Source of the DNA: Variovorax sp. 54
Lineage (GTDB): Bacteria > Pseudomonadota > Gammaproteobacteria > Burkholderiales > Burkholderiaceae_C
NCBI RefSeq assembly: GCF_002754375.1
Contig: NZ_PEFF01000001.1
Location: forward strand, 4,543,501-4,607,500
DNA: 64,000 bases
Reading direction: 5' to 3'
Shown here: piece by piece, positions 62,498 through 64,000 of the stretch
Numbering within the stretch: position 1 is the stretch's first letter
Layout of the letters: each line of letters starts with the position of its first letter
Notes under the pieces: generated by a model
Database searches by the model: none
The model's input: the letters and a program-made list of their open reading frames with translations, nothing else
What the model was told of the DNA's origin: nothing
Position numbers and translations under genes: made by a program

Positions 62498-63517
62498 TCA
62501 GGACACTGCGGCGTCGTTGTCTTCGCGCGCACTTGCGCACGACTCGCCGTCTCGGAAGGCATGGGGGAGCAGCAGGCTCGCGTCGGCCTGCAGCGCGCGG
62601 CCGCCGGCGATCGCCTGCACCAGCAGTTCGACGCTGTGGCGGCCGATGTCGCTGTTGGGCTGCGCGATGGTGGTGAGTGCGGGCGTGAGGTCTTCGCCGA
62701 GCGCGATGCCGTCGAAGCCGACCACGCTGAGGTCGTCGGGCACCGCCAGGCCGCTCAGGTGCGCGGCGCGGATGCTGCGGATGGCGAGCAGGTCGTTCGA
62801 GCAGACCAGCGCGGTGGGGCGACTGTGCGGGCGCAGCTCGGCGCACAGCGCATCGACGGCGGTCTCGACGAAGGGCACTTCGATCAGCGGCGGCGGCACG
62901 AGGCCGGCCTCGGCCATGCCGCGCTGGTAGCCGCGGTAGCGCTGCTGCGCGCGGTCCGACGCGGCCAGCGTGCCGCTGACCATCGCGATGCGCCGGTGGC
63001 CCAGCAGCACGAGGCGCGTGACCGCATCGGCCACCGCGCCTTCGCTGTCGACCGACACGCAGGGGTGGTCGGCGTGCCGGTTGTAGGCCAGCACGTAAGG
63101 CACGGCGGCGGCCTGCAGGCGCTGCAGCGCGGCCGACGTGGACGGGTTCGACACCACGAGGATCAGCCCGTCGACGTTGCCCGCCAGCAGCAGCTGGACG
63201 GCGCGCTCTTCCTCGTCGAGCCGGTAGCCCGTGGTGACCGGCAGGATCGCGTAGCCGCCCGCGACGGCCGCGCGCGCAATGCCCTGCAGGCATTCGGCAA
63301 AAGTCGGGTTCAGCAGCGTGGGCAGCACCACGCCGAGCGTGCGGCTGCGCTGGGTGCGCAAGGTGCGGGCGCTGGCGTTGGGCAGGTAGTTGAGCTCGCG
63401 CGCCACGCGCTCGACCAGTTCACGCGTGGCCGGCGTCACCTTGTCGGGGAAATTGAAGGCGCGCGAGACCGTGGCCACGGAGACCCCGGCTTGGGCGGCT
63501 ACGGCTTGAATGCTCAT
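62498..63517 (-). CDS. LacI family transcriptional regulator
   Basis: 339 residues from ATG 63517 (MSIQAVAAQAGVSVATVSRAFNFPDKV). HTH about 2-24 with the minor-groove hinge YLPNASARTLRTQRSRTLG, then a periplasmic-binding-like effector domain (VGFDGIALGEDL, TTIAQPNSDIG). It is the first gene of the importer operon, on the same strand, and a perfect palindrome 25 bp upstream of its start is its probable operator, so the operon is likely autoregulated. Confidence 0.93.
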   Translation of the reverse strand: MSIQAVAAQAGVSVATVSRAFNFPDKVTPATRELVERVARELNYLPNASARTLRTQRSRTLGVVLPTLLNPTFAECLQGIARAAVAGGYAILPVTTGYRLDEEERAVQLLLAGNVDGLILVVSNPSTSAALQRLQAAAVPYVLAYNRHADHPCVSVDSEGAVADAVTRLVLLGHRRIAMVSGTLAASDRAQQRYRGYQRGMAEAGLVPPPLIEVPFVETAVDALCAELRPHSRPTALVCSNDLLAIRSIRAAHLSGLAVPDDLSVVGFDGIALGEDLTPALTTIAQPNSDIGRHSVELLVQAIAGGRALQADASLLLPHAFRDGESCASAREDNDAAVS

Positions 63518-63541
63518 CGTGCGGGGTCTGTGGCGTGTTTC

Positions 63542-63557
63542 ATGTAATCGATTACAT
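63542..63557. promoter_or_regulatory. Probable LacI-family operator
   Basis: ATGTAATCGATTACAT, a perfect 16-bp palindrome centred on CG, the usual symmetry of LacI/GalR operators. It is 25 bp upstream of the lacI start in the only non-coding stretch before the operon. Confidence 0.8.
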
Positions 63558-63639
63558 TGGACCGGCGCAGTATGACTTCGCGATGACAGGGTGGGGAAGT
63601 GGGGAGAACCCCGGGGCCGCCGGCGCAGCGTGCGGCCCA

Positions 63640-63665
63640 AAGAGAAAGGGGCCCGAAGGCCCCTT
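63640..63665 (-). terminator. Rho-independent terminator after lspA
   Basis: Stem AAGGGGCC/GGCCCCTT with a CGAA loop (63646-63665); on the minus strand it is followed by TCTCTTT. Sits 11 bp beyond the lspA stop, separating it from the LacI operon. Confidence 0.75.
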
Positions 63666-63676
63666 GAGAAACTGAC

Positions 63677-64000
63677 TTACTTGCCGCGCCGGACCCGCCG
63701 GATCTCGTCGACGATCAGGCAGATGGCCCCGAGCGTGATGGCGCTGTCCGCCGCGTTGAACGCCGGGAAGTACCAGTTGCCCCAGTGGAAGCTCAGGAAG
63801 TCGACGACGTAGCCGTGCATCATGCGGTCGACCACGTTGCCGATCGCGCCGCCCAGAATGCAGGCCATCGCGAACGAGAAGAGCTTCTGGCCCGCGTGCG
63901 ACCGCAGCATCCAGACGATGAAGATCGCCGCCGCCACGCCGATGGCCGTGAAGAACCAGCGCTGCCAGCCCGAGTGGTCGGCCAGGAACGAGAAGGCGGC
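63677..64000 (-). CDS. lspA: Lipoprotein signal peptidase LspA (N-terminal part outside window)
   Basis: The last 107 residues of signal peptidase II. The frame is open to the window edge; the family stretch [17 protein letters not shown] is at the edge, then [39 protein letters not shown] with the two catalytic Asp residues (in VVDR and NAADS). It cleaves prolipoprotein signal peptides in the inner membrane. About 50-60 N-terminal residues are missing. No downstream ispH is seen; the terminator follows directly. Confidence 0.96.
   Translation of the reverse strand, partial: AAFSFLADHSGWQRWFFTAIGVAAAIFIVWMLRSHAGQKLFSFAMACILGGAIGNVVDRMMHGYVVDFLSFHWGNWYFPAFNAADSAITLGAICLIVDEIRRVRRGK

Noticed and set aside
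63677..63937. A separate 86-residue protein
   Set aside because: The frame stays open to the window edge with LspA sequence before the internal GTG, so it is the C-terminal part of lspA.

Overview
This 64 kb chromosomal window is GC-rich throughout, with strong G/C preference at third codon positions. Its gene content fits a soil or plant-associated member of the Burkholderiales, most likely Comamonadaceae close to Variovorax: a complete phenylacetyl-CoA epoxidase (paa) cluster, several branched-chain-type ABC importers, tripartite tricarboxylate (Tct/Bug) transport genes, and the intergenic repeat families common in that group. The taxonomic call is inference from gene content and style; there is no rRNA or tRNA in the window. 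I found no phage, insertion sequence, CRISPR array or plasmid gene.

Layout. 1-5.7 kb: a minus-strand livKHMGF importer operon ending in an aldehyde dehydrogenase cut by the window edge, divergent from an AraC regulator (5.9-6.9 kb). 6.9-9.1 kb: a SulP anion transporter translationally coupled to a ParB/Srx-fold protein. 9.3-11.3 kb: a methyltransferase divergent from a LysR regulator. 11.5-13.8 kb: small membrane proteins and a flavin reductase-like protein. 13.8-17.9 kb: four overlapping genes (PAP2 phosphatase, polyprenyl-phosphate glycosyltransferase, ArnT-like transferase, YdjC deacetylase) that look like a lipid A amino-sugar modification operon. 19.2-33.7 kb: a 14-gene minus-strand phenylacetate operon (paaG-I-K-A-B-C-D-E, an ABC importer with a fused permease-ATPase, paaZ, SDR), divergent from paaY and a TetR regulator (paaR-like) with a likely PaaR operator between them. 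35.1-39.2 kb: VWA/DUF58/MoxR genes and an S1C protease. 39.3-44.0 kb: TatD, a repeat-built secreted protein, a DNA glycosylase, a spermidine synthase-like protein and a lone GspE/PulE ATPase. 44.2-55.4 kb: tctBA, then tctC, gamma-glutamyltransferase, two DMT exporters, an atypical SDR, a quinone reductase, a single-domain response regulator, and a LysR/BASS transporter pair. 55.45-56.15 kb: a gene-free block made of two inverted structured repeats around a hexanucleotide microsatellite. 56.1-57.8 kb: a Na/Pi cotransporter. 57.9-63.5 kb: a LacI-led ABC importer operon ending in a metallophosphoesterase. The window ends inside lspA.

How parts connect. In the phenylacetate block, PaaK activates phenylacetate, PaaABCDE epoxidises it, PaaG isomerises it, PaaZ opens and oxidises the ring, and PaaI/PaaY clear stalled thioesters; the embedded importer is plausibly the uptake route. 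The LysR at 53.4-54.4 kb probably controls both the adjacent BASS transporter and the tctC region 8 kb away, because a 39-bp block with two T-N11-A dyads is conserved at both promoters. The LacI regulator probably autoregulates its operon through a perfect 16-bp palindrome.

The best candidates for something undescribed are the covarying paired repeats at 55.45-56.15 kb and the shared LysR-type operator. The ParB-SulP coupling, the orphan GspE ATPase and the 22-residue repeat protein also deserve attention.
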